A stretch of 64,000 nucleotides of DNA from assembly GCA_945907245.1 (NCBI GenBank), contig CAMDTB010000008.1, positions 1 through 64,000 of the forward strand, written 5' to 3'. Origin of the DNA: Rhizobium sp. Q54. GTDB taxonomy: Bacteria > Pseudomonadota > Alphaproteobacteria > SMXS01. Made by a program: the position numbers and the translations under genes. The number at the start of each line of letters is the position of its first letter. Positions within the stretch are counted from its first letter, which is position 1. Of the stretch, positions 9,877 through 19,131 are shown in pieces. The notes under the pieces are model-generated. The model was not told the DNA's origin. It worked only from the letters and a program-made list of their open reading frames with translations, and did not search any database.

Positions 9877-10550
9877 GCCGGATTCTCGTGGTCGATGACG
9901 AGCTGGCGATCCAGCGCCTTGTTTCGGCGGTCCTGGCGAGGGACGGTCACGCCGCCGTCGTCGTGGGAACGGCCCGCGCGGCTCTCGCCGAGATTGATCG
10001 GCTGGCGCCGGACGCCGCCATCATCGACCTCGGCCTGCCCGACAGGGACGGGCTGGAGCTGATCGCGGCCATGCGCTCGCGCTTGTCGATCCCCATGCTG
10101 GTGCTGAGCGCCCGGGACGCGACGAGCGAAAAGATCGCGGCGCTCGATCTCGGCGCGGATGACTACGTCACCAAACCGTTCGACGGAGACGAGCTCCTGG
10201 CGCGGCTGCGGTCCGCGTTGCGGCGCGCCGGCGCCGCGCCCGCAAGGGACGCGGTCGTGCGGCATAAGGGCATCGCGGTGGATCGGGGGCGCCATAAGGT
10301 GTCGATGGACGGACGCGACATCGCGCTGACACCGCGCGAATTCGCCGTTCTCGCGGCTTTGGTGGAAGCGGGCGGCCGGGTGCTGACACACGGGGCAATT
10401 CTCGAGCGCGTGTGGGGCCGCGCTCATGTCGGCGACGTGGAATACCTCCGCATCGTCATACGGGCGCTTCGGCTCAAGCTCGAAATCGACCCCTCCCAGC
10501 CGCTACTGATCCGGAACGAGCCCGGCATCGGCTACCGCATGGGCGGGTGA
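9873..10550 (+). CDS. kdpE: KdpE-like OmpR/PhoB-family response regulator
   Basis: Receiver ILVVDDELAIQRL, AAIIDLGLPDRDGLELI, KPFDGDELLARL, and winged-helix C-terminus. 4-nt ATGA overlap with the kinase. Confidence 0.9.
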   Translation: MSRILVVDDELAIQRLVSAVLARDGHAAVVVGTARAALAEIDRLAPDAAIIDLGLPDRDGLELIAAMRSRLSIPMLVLSARDATSEKIAALDLGADDYVTKPFDGDELLARLRSALRRAGAAPARDAVVRHKGIAVDRGRHKVSMDGRDIALTPREFAVLAALVEAGGRVLTHGAILERVWGRAHVGDVEYLRIVIRALRLKLEIDPSQPLLIRNEPGIGYRMGG

Positions 10551-10584
10551 CGCACTGGTCACCGAGGCCAGCGGAGGCAAGCCA

Positions 10585-10692
10585 ATGCTCTGGACGCTAT
10601 GCGAGCAGAATGTTCCCGACGGCGAGGCGGTAGACGAGGACGTCACCGTGACATGCCCGGCTTGTCTGCATGAACTGCCCGTCGAACCCTGA
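10585..10692 (+). CDS. Candidate 35-aa small protein MLWTLCEQNVPDGEAVDEDVTVTCPACLHELPVEP
   Basis: Read directly from sequence: GGAGG about 8 nt upstream of ATG 10585, stop TGA 10690-10692, immediately downstream of kdpE. Contains a CPAC motif. Confidence 0.4.
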   Translation: MLWTLCEQNVPDGEAVDEDVTVTCPACLHELPVEP

Positions 10693-10761
10693 GCGTGGAT
10701 GCCCCCACGAACGGCTTCCGCTAATCTCGCCAATCATCCATTCGAAACGGGGGACTTAACG

Positions 10762-11193
10762 ATGGGATATGCGATCGGGACCATGGCGATGAACGTGCCG
10801 GCGGCGAAAGCGTGGGCGGCGATCGGCGACTTCGGCGGGCTGCTGACCTGGATGCCGCCGCTCGAAGGCTCGAGCCTGTCGACCACGGGCAGCGGCGTCG
10901 GCATGGTGCGCACCCTGTCGCTGCCGGGCCTGGGCGCGGGCGACGAGAGGCTCGACGCCAACGACCACGACAACATGATCCAGGTGCTGTCGATCACCAC
11001 CGGCGGCCCGTTCGGCGCCAGCCGCTACCAGGCGCGGCTGTCGGTGCGGCCCGAAGGCGCGGATGCCTGCACCTGCTTCTGGGAAGGCTTCTTCGACGCG
11101 CCGGCCGGTGTCGACGAGGGTGAAATCCGCACCCAGCTCCAGGGCGCCTACGCCTTTATGCTCGGCGGGCTGAAGGCCCATCTGGGCGGATAG
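10762..11193 (+). CDS. SRPBCC (START/polyketide-cyclase-like) family protein
   Basis: AKAWAAIGDFGGLLTWMPPLEGSSL...GVGMVRTLSLPGLGAGDERLDANDHDNM: SRPBCC-like pattern. Confidence 0.75.
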   Translation: MGYAIGTMAMNVPAAKAWAAIGDFGGLLTWMPPLEGSSLSTTGSGVGMVRTLSLPGLGAGDERLDANDHDNMIQVLSITTGGPFGASRYQARLSVRPEGADACTCFWEGFFDAPAGVDEGEIRTQLQGAYAFMLGGLKAHLGG

Positions 11194-11194
11194 C

Positions 11195-11737
11195 CTACTC
11201 CGGCATCAGCCGCCAGCCGCGAACACCCGTGAGGAACGCGTCGCTGCGCAGTTCCACCGACTTGCAGATCGTCTGGGCCGGGTCCTTGGGATCGTTGACC
11301 CGCGCGTACTTGTATTTCTCCAGCGGGCAGAGGTTGCGCTGGAAGACGCCGACGAACTCCATGCGCTTGCGGTTGTAGGCCGGGGCCATCTTCATGAAGT
11401 CGGCGGGATAATCCATGCCGATCATGGCCCGGCCGCACGAGCCGACGTTCCGCGGGAACAGGTCGAAATAGAGATTGTTGTTGCGGGGCTCGATCAGCGC
11501 GATGCCCTGCACGCGCACTTCCTTGCCCTCATAGGTGGCCGGATTGCAGACCAGATCGTGCAGCGTCACCAGCGGCACGTCCGGGAACGGCGATCTGCCG
11601 TCTTCGACCGTCGCCGGGGCGCGGGCGTAATCCGACTTCTCGATCGCCTTGACGTCGTCCTTCACCGCCTGGCCGATACAGCCCGACAGCAGCATCCCGC
11701 CGGCCATCGCCGCCAGCAGCCCCCAAAGCTTCATCAT
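11195..11737 (-). CDS. Putative lipoprotein of unknown function
   Basis: Signal sequence with lipobox LLSGC. Conserved-looking core CNPATYEGKEVRVQGIAL. Confidence 0.75.
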   Translation of the reverse strand: MMKLWGLLAAMAGGMLLSGCIGQAVKDDVKAIEKSDYARAPATVEDGRSPFPDVPLVTLHDLVCNPATYEGKEVRVQGIALIEPRNNNLYFDLFPRNVGSCGRAMIGMDYPADFMKMAPAYNRKRMEFVGVFQRNLCPLEKYKYARVNDPKDPAQTICKSVELRSDAFLTGVRGWRLMPE

Positions 11738-12309
11738 CGCGGTTGGCACCTCAGCCAGTAGAGAGCGATCAGCGTCTTGGAATCATGGAACTGCCCCTGG
11801 TCGAGCCAGGCATAGGCCTCGTCATGGGTCAGTTCCACGAGCCTGATGTCCTCGTCACCGTCGCCGGGCGCCTCGCCCGGCTCGCCATCGACGTCGATCA
11901 GGTAGAGGTGCATGCGCTCCTCGGTGTAACCCGGCGAGACGAAGTAGGAGGCGACGGGCGTCAGGGCGACGGCCTCGTAGCCGGTTTCCTCCTTCAGCTC
12001 GCGCACCATGGCCTCCTCGGCGCTCTCGCCGTCGTCCAGCTTGCCGGCGCAGATCTCGACGATCCAGCCGTCGGACTTGCCATGGGCGGCGATGCGGAAC
12101 TGCTCGACGAAGATCAGCGTGCCGCGGCCGCGGTGGCGGACCAGGCCAACGGCCGCGTCCTGCCGGCGCACGATGTCGCGGGTCACCGGCTCGCTCATGG
12201 CGCCGGAGAAGGTCTCGAACCGGTAAGTGAGCCGGTCGACCTTCAGCCAGCCGTCGGCGACGCGGCGGCTGCTCTCAAGCTCGAATCTGTGGGGGCGTTT
12301 CTCGGTCAT
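11734..12309 (-). CDS. NUDIX hydrolase (ADP-ribose pyrophosphatase-like)
   Basis: Nudix box AGKLDDGESAEEAMVRELKEETGYEA. Confidence 0.93.
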   Translation of the reverse strand: MTEKRPHRFELESSRRVADGWLKVDRLTYRFETFSGAMSEPVTRDIVRRQDAAVGLVRHRGRGTLIFVEQFRIAAHGKSDGWIVEICAGKLDDGESAEEAMVRELKEETGYEAVALTPVASYFVSPGYTEERMHLYLIDVDGEPGEAPGDGDEDIRLVELTHDEAYAWLDQGQFHDSKTLIALYWLRCQPR

Positions 12310-12366
12310 GCCAGAGGCTTAACATACCGGGAAACGCCGGACCACCATGACGCCAAAAGCCCGCGC

Positions 12367-13476
12367 CTAGCTCTTCTGCTGCTGCGCGGCCTTGTATTTC
12401 TCGATGTTGCTGATGGTCTCGCGGAAATTGTCGTGGGCCTGCTCCTTGCGGGGACGGCGGCGCAGCGACTTGTCGGTGATCTCGGGCGCCACATAGCCGT
12501 CATCGTCGTGGCTGATGTTGGAGCCCGGCGGCACGATGGCGTCGATGGCGTCGAGCGTCTCCTCCGACAGGATGACGTCGGCGCCAGCCAGCAGTCCTTC
12601 GAGCTGGTCGAAGGTGCGCGGGCCGATGATTGCCGAGGTCACCGCCGGATGCGCGGTGGTGAAGGCGAGCGCCATGTGCATCAGCGACATGCCGGCGTCC
12701 CCGGCGACCACGGCCAGCTTCTCGATCAGGTCCAGCTTGCGCTGGTTGTCGGCACGGTTCATGTCGTAGAGGTGCGGCTGCAGGTTCTGGCGCTGGGTGT
12801 CGTTCGGCGTGGCGCCGCGCCGCCATTTGCCGGTCAGCCAGCCCTGCGACAGCGGCGACCAGACGATGGCGCTCATGCCGTAGCGCTGGATGGTCGGCAG
12901 CACGTCGGCCTCGATGCGGCGGGCGAAGATCGAATAGGGCGGCTGCTCGGTGCGGAACCGCTCACGGCCCCGGTTCTCGGACACCCAGTGGCTCTCGACG
13001 ATCTGCTCGGCCGGGAACGTCGACGAGCCGATGTAGCGTACCTTGCCCTGGCGGATCAGGTCGGACAGCGCGCCCAGCGTCTCGTCGATGTCGGTGGCGC
13101 TGTCGGGCCGGTGCACCTGGTAAAGGTCGATGTAGTCGGTGCCGAGGCGGCGCAGGCTGTCCTCGACCGCCTTGATGATCCAGCGCCGGGAATTGCCCTT
13201 CATGTTCGGGTTGGCGCCGCCCATGGGCAGGCTGAACTTGGTGGCCAGCACGACGTCATCACGCTTCTTGCCGAGCGCCTTGCCGAGGATGGTCTCGGAT
13301 TCGCCGTGGGAATAGACGTCCGATGTATCGAAATAGTTGATGCCGGCGTCGAGCGCCCGGTCGACCATGCGGCTGCACTCGGCCTGGTCGCTGTTGCCGA
13401 AATAGCCGAACATGCCGGCGCCGAAGCAGAACTTGCTCACATGCATGCCGGTGCGGCCCAGAACCCGCATTTCCAT
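12367..13476 (-). CDS. Aldo/keto reductase
   Basis: FDTSDVYSHGESETILGKAL, DYIDLYQVHRPD, KVRYIGSSTFPAEQI. Confidence 0.93.
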   Translation of the reverse strand: MEMRVLGRTGMHVSKFCFGAGMFGYFGNSDQAECSRMVDRALDAGINYFDTSDVYSHGESETILGKALGKKRDDVVLATKFSLPMGGANPNMKGNSRRWIIKAVEDSLRRLGTDYIDLYQVHRPDSATDIDETLGALSDLIRQGKVRYIGSSTFPAEQIVESHWVSENRGRERFRTEQPPYSIFARRIEADVLPTIQRYGMSAIVWSPLSQGWLTGKWRRGATPNDTQRQNLQPHLYDMNRADNQRKLDLIEKLAVVAGDAGMSLMHMALAFTTAHPAVTSAIIGPRTFDQLEGLLAGADVILSEETLDAIDAIVPPGSNISHDDDGYVAPEITDKSLRRRPRKEQAHDNFRETISNIEKYKAAQQQKS

Positions 13477-13632
13477 CGCGTCTCTCCCCTTGGTCATTCA
13501 CGCGTGATTGTGGGCGGGGATTAGAGCAGGTCGCGAACCGGCCCGCAATGGCCGCGACCGGTTCCCCTTGCCATTGGACAGGTGCAGGTCTCTAATTTCA
13601 CGGGTTCAACTCGGGTGGGGGACGAAAGTCAT

Positions 13633-14511
13633 ATGGACGCATTAAACGACGTGCCGGTGGCGGCGATCGTGCTGATCATCCTGCTGGTCATGCTGTCGTT
13701 CATGACCATCAAGATCGTGCCGCAGAGCGAGAAATACGTGGTCGAGCGGCTGGGCAAGCTGCACGCCATCCTGGGTCCGGGGCTCAACGTCATCGTGCCG
13801 TTCATCGATTCGGTGAAGCACAAGATCTCCATCTTGGAGCGCCAGCTTCCCAGCATCGAGCAGGATGCGATCAGCAAGGACAACGTGCTGATCAAGGCCT
13901 CGATCGTGGTGTTCTACCGGATCGTCTCGCCGGAAAACACGGTATACCGGATCAGCAACATCGACGCCGCGGTCGCCACCACCGTCGCCGGCATCGTCCG
14001 GTCGGAGCTGGGCAAGATCGACCTGGACGAGATGCAGTCGAACCGGGCGCCGCTGAACGCCTCCATCAAGGCGCAGCTCGGCGACGCCACCGACGACTGG
14101 GGCATCGAGGTGACCCGCGCCGAGGTGCTGGACATCAACCTGGACAGCCAGACGCTCGACGCCATGCTGCAGCAGCTGAACGCCGAGCGCGCCCGCCGCG
14201 CCGCCGTCGCCAAGGCGGAAGGCGAAAAGCGCGCCATGGAGCTGAAGGCCGAGGGCGAACTGTTCACCGCCCAGAAGGTCGCCGAGGCCAAGCGCATCCA
14301 GGCCGACGCCGACGCCTATGCCACCACCACCCTCGCCGCCGCCATCCGCGAAAGCGGCATGGAGGCGATCCAATTCGAGATCGCCAAGCGGCAGATCGAG
14401 GTGATGGGCCATATCGCCAGCGGCAACAACAGCCGCACCATCATCCTGCCCACCGACATTGCCGACGCCTTCAGCGCGGCGGCCAAGATGTTCGCCAAGA
14501 AGCCGTCATGA
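13633..14511 (+). CDS. SPFH/Band 7 (stomatin/QmcA-like) membrane protein
   Basis: N-terminal TM, KIVPQSEKYVVERLGKLHAILGPGLNVIVPFID, and long A/E-rich coiled coil. Confidence 0.93.
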   Translation: MDALNDVPVAAIVLIILLVMLSFMTIKIVPQSEKYVVERLGKLHAILGPGLNVIVPFIDSVKHKISILERQLPSIEQDAISKDNVLIKASIVVFYRIVSPENTVYRISNIDAAVATTVAGIVRSELGKIDLDEMQSNRAPLNASIKAQLGDATDDWGIEVTRAEVLDINLDSQTLDAMLQQLNAERARRAAVAKAEGEKRAMELKAEGELFTAQKVAEAKRIQADADAYATTTLAAAIRESGMEAIQFEIAKRQIEVMGHIASGNNSRTIILPTDIADAFSAAAKMFAKKPS

Positions 14512-14810
14512 TCGAGAGCATCCTCAGCCGCGACTTCTTCCTGCACCCGGCGGCATGGCTGGCCATCGCCTTCGCCATGGGCGTCGTCGAACTGGTGATG
14601 CCCGGCTACCTGTTCCTGGGTTTCGCGACCGGGGCCATCGTGGTCGCGGGAGCGCTGTTTCTCGGACTGGAAGGATGGTTCACGGGCGCAACGGGCCTCG
14701 CCTACCTGGTGAGCTGGTTCGTGCTGCGCAGGGTGCTGAAGGCCGGCCCCAACATGCGCAAGGTGGACCGGGACATCAACGAGGACCCTTACAAGGGCGC
14801 GAAGGATTAG
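14508..14810 (+). CDS. NfeD-like membrane protein
   Basis: Short TM protein (GVVELVMPGYLFLGFATGAIVVAGALF) overlapping the SPFH gene by 4 nt, a known SPFH-NfeD arrangement. Confidence 0.85.
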   Translation: MIESILSRDFFLHPAAWLAIAFAMGVVELVMPGYLFLGFATGAIVVAGALFLGLEGWFTGATGLAYLVSWFVLRRVLKAGPNMRKVDRDINEDPYKGAKD

Positions 14811-15685
14811 CTGAAGAAATCCCCGATCGCCTTCGCCGTCTCCTCGGGCGCTTCCTCCGGGCAGAAATGGCCGCCCGGGACAGCTTGGCCGCGCACGTCC
14901 GACGCCCAGCGTTTCCAGGTGCCGACCATGCGGTCCTCGTCCCATTTGCCGTCGCGGTCGCCCCACAGGATCAAGGTCGGGCAGCCGATCTTGTCGCCGG
15001 CCTTCCGGTTCGCCTCGTCGATGTCGCAGTCGACCGCCGGGCCCGCCCGGTAGCAGTCGCAGGTCGCGCGGATGGTCTCCGGATCGGAGAAGCAGCGGAT
15101 GTATTCCGCCATGGCCGCCGGATCGAAGCGGGCGTTCTGGCCCGCCCAGGTCTCCATGGAATGGCGCAGGTAGTATTCCGGATCGGACCCGATCAGCTTC
15201 TCCGGCAACGGCGTGGGGCTGGCGAGGAAGAACCAGTGATACATGCCCACCGCGACCTTGCGGTTCTTGCCCGCCGCCTCGTACTGCTCGATGGTCGGCA
15301 CCACGTCGAGGATGCACAGCTTCTCCACCCGCTCGGGATGATCGAACGCCATCCGGTAGGACACGCGGGCGCCCCGATCGTGGCCGGCGACGCACCACTT
15401 CTCGAAACCGAGCGAGCGCATCACCTGCACGTTGTCGCGCGCCATGGTGCGCTTGGCATAGGTCATCTCACCGCCCGAGGGCTTGGAGCTGTCGCCATAG
15501 CCGCGCAGGTCGGGCACCACGACGGTGAATTTCTCCGCCAGCACGGGCGCGACCAGGTGCCACATCACATGGGTCTGCGGGTAGCCGTGCAGCAGCAGCA
15601 CCGGCGGTCCGGAGCCACCGACGACCAGGTTGATCTCGGCGCCGTCGGTGGCGACGCGCTGCTTCTCGAATCCGGGGAAGAACAT
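14807..15685 (-). CDS. Alpha/beta hydrolase closely resembling fluoroacetate/haloacetate dehalogenases
   Basis: LLLHGYPQTHVMWH, GHDRGARVSYR (Asp103, Arg104, Arg107), YHWFFL (His150/Trp151), CYRAG (Tyr212), GGHFCPEEAPEET (His273). Confidence 0.85.
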   Translation of the reverse strand: MFFPGFEKQRVATDGAEINLVVGGSGPPVLLLHGYPQTHVMWHLVAPVLAEKFTVVVPDLRGYGDSSKPSGGEMTYAKRTMARDNVQVMRSLGFEKWCVAGHDRGARVSYRMAFDHPERVEKLCILDVVPTIEQYEAAGKNRKVAVGMYHWFFLASPTPLPEKLIGSDPEYYLRHSMETWAGQNARFDPAAMAEYIRCFSDPETIRATCDCYRAGPAVDCDIDEANRKAGDKIGCPTLILWGDRDGKWDEDRMVGTWKRWASDVRGQAVPGGHFCPEEAPEETAKAIGDFFS

Positions 15686-16161
15686 CAGACGTTCAGGTAG
15701 AACGCGTGGTTCGGGTCCAGAATCTCCTGGAGCTCGATGACATTGCCTTCCGGGTCTCGCCCATAGGTCGCGCGGATGGAGCCGTGGCCCAGCTCTTCGC
15801 GGGTGGGCGGCGGGCAGTTGAAGGTCATGCCCAGCGTCTTCATGCGCTCGTATTCATAGTCGATGTCGGTGACGTCGACGCAGAAATGGGTGTAGCCGTG
15901 ATCGCTCACCGGCCGCCTGGGATCGACCGGCTTACCCACGGGCGTCTTGTACTCGAAGATCTCGATGTGGGTGTTGCCCGCCTTCATCATCACCTGCCGG
16001 CAGGACGAGTCCTTCAACCCGACGATGGTGTCGATGCGGGTCGAGCCCACTTCCCAGCCCATGGTGGCGACCACCTCGAAGCCGAAGCCTTCCTGGTAGA
16101 ACTTCACGAGACGGTCGATGTCGCTGGTGGCCAGCGCCACATGGTGGATGCCGCGAATCAT
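15685..16161 (-). CDS. VOC (glyoxalase/bleomycin resistance) family protein
   Basis: IRGIHHVALATSDIDRLVKFYQEGFGFEVV, HIEIFEYKTP, GRDPEGNVIELQE. Confidence 0.9.
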   Translation of the reverse strand: MIRGIHHVALATSDIDRLVKFYQEGFGFEVVATMGWEVGSTRIDTIVGLKDSSCRQVMMKAGNTHIEIFEYKTPVGKPVDPRRPVSDHGYTHFCVDVTDIDYEYERMKTLGMTFNCPPPTREELGHGSIRATYGRDPEGNVIELQEILDPNHAFYLNV

Positions 16162-16248
16162 TTTATGCTCCCCTGACGGAAATTCCGGTGGACAAGTCTT
16201 GGACGGGCGGCGGCGGCGGGTCAAGCCGGGTGTTGGCGGCTATGCCTC

Positions 16249-17571
16249 TCAGAAGATCAGCGTCCAGAACATCGCCAGCACAGCCACCGTCATGACTGCC
16301 GTCGCCAGCCAGCCCATGATCCGCAGATAGCGGGGCAACGTGAATCCTCCCATCACCGCCGGGCGGGCGCTCATGGCCATCATCACCGCCATGAGCGGCA
16401 CGGAAACCACGCCGTTGATGACCGCGGCCCAGAACAATCCCTTCATCGGATCGATCGGCAGCAGGTTGATACCGATGCCTAGCAATGTGGCCACCGCGAT
16501 GGTGCTGTAGAACGCCTTCGCCTCCCTGGGCTTGTAGCCAAGGCCGGTGGGCCATTGCCGCGCCTCGCCGACGGCATAGGCGGCGCTGCCGGCCAGCACC
16601 GGTATCGCCAGCATCCCGGTGCCGACGATGCCGAGCGCGAACACGGCCGACGCGAAGGGACCGGCGATCGGCCGCAGAGCCTCGGCCGCCTCGGCGGACG
16701 TCCCGATGTCGGTGATGCCGTGGACGTGCAGCGTCGACGCCGTGGTGACGAGGATGAAAAAGGCGATGAGGTGCGAATAGCCCATGCCCGCATAGGTGTC
16801 GATACGGATGCGGCGGAGTTCGTCTTCCGCGCCGTCGGCCGACTCGATCAGCGGCTTGGCGTCTGGATTGACCCGTTCGTCCTCGGCTTCCTCGGACGAT
16901 TGCCAGAAGAACATGTAAGGGCTGATGCTGGTGCCCAGCACCGCGACGAATCCGACGATGTAGGCCTGCTCCCAGGTGATGGTCGGTACCAGCGTATGAA
17001 AGGCGACCTGCCCCCAGGGTACATGCACCGCAAGGACGGTGGCGACGTAGGCCAGCAGGGAAAGCGTCGTCCATTTCAGGATGGCCACATAGCGGGCATA
17101 GCTGAGGAAAACTTCCAGCCAGACGCAGGTCACCGCGAACGCCACCACATAGACCAGCGCCGGACCGCCGATCAGCAGCTTCACCGCATCGGCCATGGCG
17201 GCCAGGTCGGCACCGATGTTGATGACGTTGGCGACCACTAGTAACCCGACGATCAATCTCAGGAGCGATGCCGGGTAGAACTGGCGGATGTTGCCGGCGA
17301 TGCCTTTACCGGTCACGCGCCCGATGCGGGCGCTGATCTCCTGAACCGCCGCCAGGAGCGGATAGCTGAACGGCAAGCTCCACGCCAGGCCGTAGCCATA
17401 CTGGGCGCCGACCTGGGAATAGGTGGCGATGCCGCTCGGATCGTCGTCCGACGCGCCGGTGATCAGGCCAGGACCGAGCAGCTGCCAGAAGCGGCGGGGT
17501 CGACGGACCGCGGGGTCGGGCCGCAGGTGCGCGGGATCCGCCGTCATCGGGTCGCGGGGTTTGTCGTCCAT
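16249..17571 (-). CDS. NRAMP/SLC11-like divalent metal transporter (non-canonical metal-site motifs)
   Basis: GPGLITGASDDDPSGIATYSQVGAQYGYGLAWSL, ADLAAMADAVKLL, GTSISPYMFFWQSSEEAED; about 11 TM segments. Confidence 0.88.
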   Translation of the reverse strand: MDDKPRDPMTADPAHLRPDPAVRRPRRFWQLLGPGLITGASDDDPSGIATYSQVGAQYGYGLAWSLPFSYPLLAAVQEISARIGRVTGKGIAGNIRQFYPASLLRLIVGLLVVANVINIGADLAAMADAVKLLIGGPALVYVVAFAVTCVWLEVFLSYARYVAILKWTTLSLLAYVATVLAVHVPWGQVAFHTLVPTITWEQAYIVGFVAVLGTSISPYMFFWQSSEEAEDERVNPDAKPLIESADGAEDELRRIRIDTYAGMGYSHLIAFFILVTTASTLHVHGITDIGTSAEAAEALRPIAGPFASAVFALGIVGTGMLAIPVLAGSAAYAVGEARQWPTGLGYKPREAKAFYSTIAVATLLGIGINLLPIDPMKGLFWAAVINGVVSVPLMAVMMAMSARPAVMGGFTLPRYLRIMGWLATAVMTVAVLAMFWTLIF

Positions 17572-17667
17572 GTCCAGAATTATCCCTGCGCCCGAAAGGG
17601 CGGCAGGCAGAAGATCAACGCAGCAGCCGCCTAACGCAAGCAGCGATAGTTGCCTTGACGCATCGAC

Positions 17668-19041
17668 CTAGACCGGCGGCTTCTTTCGCCGGACGTTGCC
17701 CATGATCACCCAGACCGCGAAGCCCTTGATGACGATGGCGACGAGGAACATCACCGTATAGGACGTGGCCTCGGCGAGCGCGCCGCCCAGGATCGGGCCG
17801 GCGGCGAACATGGCCGAGGCGACCATGCTGGCCAGCGCGATCATCATCGGCTGGTCGTCGCGCGAGCCGTATTCCAGCAGCAGGTTCTGCCCCGCGATCT
17901 GCAGGCCGCCGATGCCCACGCCCAGGCCGCTGAACACGATGGCCAGCCAGAAGAGACTGGTCGGCGCGATCAGCAGGATCAGCAGGAATACCCCCCACAC
18001 GGCGATGGATCCGGCGAAGGTCCAGGAATTGCCGAAGCGGTCGCCGAGGATGCCCCAGATCGGCGCAACGAACGTGGGCAGGAGCATGAACGAGATGGTC
18101 AGCACGCCCAGGCCATATCCGCCCAGCACCTGCCCCGAAGCGTCGAGCTCGTGCTTGACGTGCAGGATGTAGAACGGCGCGGCGGCGATGGCGAGCGAGG
18201 CCAGCGTGCTGCCGACCAGGTAGCGCTGGAACCCCGGCGTGCGCGTTTGCCGCGGCAAATCCTTCAGCCTCTGCATCAGCGGCGCCGGCGCCTGCACGTT
18301 GGGCGGCTCGGGCTCGCGGATCTGCTTCAGGCCCAGGAGTCCGATGGCGGTGAGGATGAATGCCAGGAAGAAGGTGCTGGCATAGCCGTTCCCGAGCAGA
18401 TTGTGCTCGATGAAATAGCCGCCGCCCATATAGGCGACCGCGGCCGCGACGATGCCGGCGAAGAAATTGCGAAAGCCCATCAGCCGCCCTCGGACGGCGA
18501 CCGGAATCAGCTTCGACACGGTGAACTGGAACGCCACCGACTGCATGCCGTTGAACGCGCCGAACAGCAGCAGGCACAGGCCGATCGTCCACAGCGCGAA
18601 GGTCTCGTCGGGTACGAAGCTGGGCACCTTGTAACCGAACAACGTCAGCCCGGTCACGCCGAAGCCGGCGATGGCGATGCCGAGCACGGCGACGCGCATG
18701 GCGCCGCCCACCCACATGAAGATCGGCACCACCCTCTTGCGATGCGAGATCATGTTGCCGCCGGGCAGCGAGGCCAGCGTCGCGCCGATATGCTGGGCGG
18801 CCAGCACCAGGCCGACGGCGGTCGGTGAGTTCGACAGGACGAAGAGATAGGCGGGGAGGAAGGTGGGCGCCTGCAGCAGCCTGAAACCGGTCATGCCGAA
18901 GACACCGTGCAGCAACAGCGCGAAATAGTTTCGCTTGAGGTGCCGGTTTACCTCGACGTTGAAGGCCTCTTCCGCGGCGCGCTGAAGATCGGCGTCATCC
19001 GTGCCGGCCTGCACCTGCTCCTCGCCCCGTGACTCGAGCAC
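17668..19041 (-). CDS. MFS transporter
   Basis: 12-TM profile with two 6-TM halves (GLVLAAQHIGATLASLPGGNMISHRKRVVP...). Confidence 0.88.
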   Translation of the reverse strand: MLESRGEEQVQAGTDDADLQRAAEEAFNVEVNRHLKRNYFALLLHGVFGMTGFRLLQAPTFLPAYLFVLSNSPTAVGLVLAAQHIGATLASLPGGNMISHRKRVVPIFMWVGGAMRVAVLGIAIAGFGVTGLTLFGYKVPSFVPDETFALWTIGLCLLLFGAFNGMQSVAFQFTVSKLIPVAVRGRLMGFRNFFAGIVAAAVAYMGGGYFIEHNLLGNGYASTFFLAFILTAIGLLGLKQIREPEPPNVQAPAPLMQRLKDLPRQTRTPGFQRYLVGSTLASLAIAAAPFYILHVKHELDASGQVLGGYGLGVLTISFMLLPTFVAPIWGILGDRFGNSWTFAGSIAVWGVFLLILLIAPTSLFWLAIVFSGLGVGIGGLQIAGQNLLLEYGSRDDQPMMIALASMVASAMFAAGPILGGALAEATSYTVMFLVAIVIKGFAVWVIMGNVRRKKPPV

Positions 19042-19131
19042 CCGCGAAATTCCCGAACTGGCCGCCTTCGTTGTATGCAGCGGCTTATGGATCGCTTACT
19101 TATCGCACAAACCGTTCTCGAGTAAGCCTGA

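Noticed and set aside
8637-10427. 596-aa minus-strand ORF spanning the kdpD and kdpE antisense
   Set aside because: Overlaps two well-supported plus-strand genes; Arg/Ser-rich composition without domains.
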